Source of the DNA: UBA6898 sp964463135
GTDB taxonomy: Bacteria; Nitrospirota; Thermodesulfovibrionia; Thermodesulfovibrionales; UBA6898
Direction of reading: 5' to 3'
Assembly: GCA_964463135.1 (NCBI GenBank)
Contig: CAYXBA010000008.1
Span: 1-64,000, forward strand
Length of the DNA: 64,000 bases
The notes under the pieces are model-generated. The model was not told the DNA's origin. It did not search any database and saw nothing but the letters and a program-made list of their open reading frames with translations. A program made the translations under genes and the position numbers. How positions within the stretch are numbered: position 1 is the first letter of the stretch; every line of letters begins with the position of its first letter. Below are positions 63,113 through 64,000 of this stretch, in pieces.

Positions 63113-64000
63113 TTATTCCAGCCAGGCCTCCGGCGATGTCAGAAGAAAATCCTCAATCCCGATGCCGCCCGTCCCGACCAGCAGCTTCTTCGTTACCGGG
63201 AACTCTTTTGAAAATGCCTCGATACCCGGAAGGTCCTGTTTTTTGCGCCCGCTCTTCACCTCAATTGCAACCAGTTTTTTCCCGCGCTGCAAGACAAAAT
63301 CCACCTCTCTGTTTTTCCCTGCCCAGTAGAAGAGCTCTGCTCTCCTGAGCAGACTGTTGGCAAGTGTGGCCCCAATGGCCGATTCCACAAGCCTTCCCCA
63401 ATGCTCACGGTCTTGCTGCGCCTGTTGAAATGTATAATGCGACTGGGCTGTCATGAGCGCTGTATTAAGCACCTGCAGTTTCGGGCTGGAGCCTCTCTGG
63501 CGCACACGTTCCCCGGCGTACTTTTGAAGCCCGGTAACCAGCCCTGCGCCGCTGAGCAGATCAAGGTAGTGTGCGAGGGTGGTTGTATTCCCGGCATCCT
63601 GGAGCTGGCCTAGCATTTTCTGGTAGGAAAGAGCTTGTCCTGAGTAGGAGCAGGAAAGCTCGAAGAGCCGTTTCAGGAGTGCAGGTTTGTCAACCCGTGT
63701 CATCTGCAGGATATCTCTTGAGACCGTTGTTTCAATGAGTGAGTCCATGACATATGAGCGCCAGCGTTCAGGTTCTGCTATCAGTCCGGCAGCACCTGGA
63801 TATCCGCCATAATAAATATACTGGTCGATATTCCAGCCGAAGCCTGCCTTTATTTCTCCAAAAGACCAGTGAGGCACAGGCACTACCTCGAAACGTCCGG
63901 CAAGGCTTTCAGTCAGTCCCTGCTGTAACAGGAGCTGTGAGGAGCCGAGTATTATCACCTGCAGCGGCAGCCGGCTATGCGAATCTTCATCCCAGAGCTT
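63113..64000 (-). CDS. AAA ATPase with DUF4143 domain, 5' partial
   Basis: The frame enters at the window edge (LWDEDSHSRLPLQ before VIILGSSQLLLQQGLTESLA) and ends at 63113. The visible part has the sensor region with GSSQLLLQ, the arm GRFEV and the C-terminal DUF4143 nuclease-like fold (REVDFVLQRGKKLVAIEVKS, with the E-x-K). Proteins of this type carry an N-terminal P-loop, here outside the window. Their role is unclear; many are mobile or accessory. Confidence 0.9.
   Translation of the reverse strand, partial: KLWDEDSHSRLPLQVIILGSSQLLLQQGLTESLAGRFEVVPVPHWSFGEIKAGFGWNIDQYIYYGGYPGAAGLIAEPERWRSYVMDSLIETTVSRDILQMTRVDKPALLKRLFELSCSYSGQALSYQKMLGQLQDAGNTTTLAHYLDLLSGAGLVTGLQKYAGERVRQRGSSPKLQVLNTALMTAQSHYTFQQAQQDREHWGRLVESAIGATLANSLLRRAELFYWAGKNREVDFVLQRGKKLVAIEVKSGRKKQDLPGIEAFSKEFPVTKKLLVGTGGIGIEDFLLTSPEAWLE

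Noticed and set aside
1..64000. CRISPR arrays, phage or transposase genes
   Set aside because: No spaced direct repeats, integrase, transposase or phage structural genes were seen.

Overview
The window is about 52% GC by eye and densely coded, and it reads as a chromosomal segment of an anaerobic, sulfate-dissimilating, Gram-negative-type bacterium. The evidence is one plus-strand run carrying adk, sat, aprBA, qmoABC, a CBS-domain gene and a membrane pyrophosphatase gene, together with a bamD-like lipoprotein gene, a complete mreBCD-mrdA-rodA cell-shape operon and a cytoplasmic HydBGDA-type [NiFe] hydrogenase. The gene set and style fit a mesophilic sulfate reducer of the Nitrospirota (Thermodesulfovibrionia-like) best. 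A desulfobacterial origin is not excluded, and no dsrAB is present here to settle direction or lineage.

Layout. 1-3860 (minus) is most of a giant secreted transglutaminase-fold protein; it leaves the window at its 3' end, carries seven in-frame blocks of a 7-base repeat, and has an apparent frameshift between signal peptide and mature chain. 4.0-12.5 kb holds housekeeping genes (lipoprotein, FmdB-type zinc ribbon, transaldolase, GlcF, LarE, RNase G, a two-domain radical SAM protein, BamD). 12.5-24 kb mixes biosynthesis (siroheme, hisC-hisB, an acyl-ligase/ACP/acyltransferase fusion, a ThiF-type E1) with accessory DNA: a HepT-MntA toxin-antitoxin pair, a ParE-type pair, an HsdM remnant, a sigma-region-2-like orphan, small unlisted ORFs and dispersed palindromes. 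24-32 kb holds a hydrolase, a TonB-like protein, a tRNA(CAT) and the cell-wall elongation operon.

32.3-45.2 kb is the metabolic core. Sat makes APS and PPi from sulfate and ATP. AprBA reduces APS to sulfite and AMP, taking electrons from the quinone pool through QmoABC. Adenylate kinase returns AMP to ADP, and the pyrophosphatase, with the sequence signature of the K+-independent proton-pumping class, recovers energy from PPi. A CBS-domain protein that might bind adenylates lies between the last two modules. Convergent to this, 46.2-50.2 kb encodes the hydrogenase HydB-HydG-HydD-HydA, whose large subunit ends exactly at the nickel-ligand motif.

50.4-64 kb holds a TPR/membrane protein, a cysteine-rich redox protein, a CinA-like protein, a minus-strand surface-glycan or lipid-modification group (GT-C/TPR protein, B12-radical SAM, GT2-GtrA fusion), a coupled L,D-transpeptidase and DUF882 peptidase pair, isocitrate dehydrogenase, trpS and the 3' part of a DUF4143 ATPase. 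Several transcription signals are clear: rho-independent terminators after aprA, hppA and the TPR gene and between convergent genes, and near-consensus promoters before icd, trpS and a 55-codon ORF.
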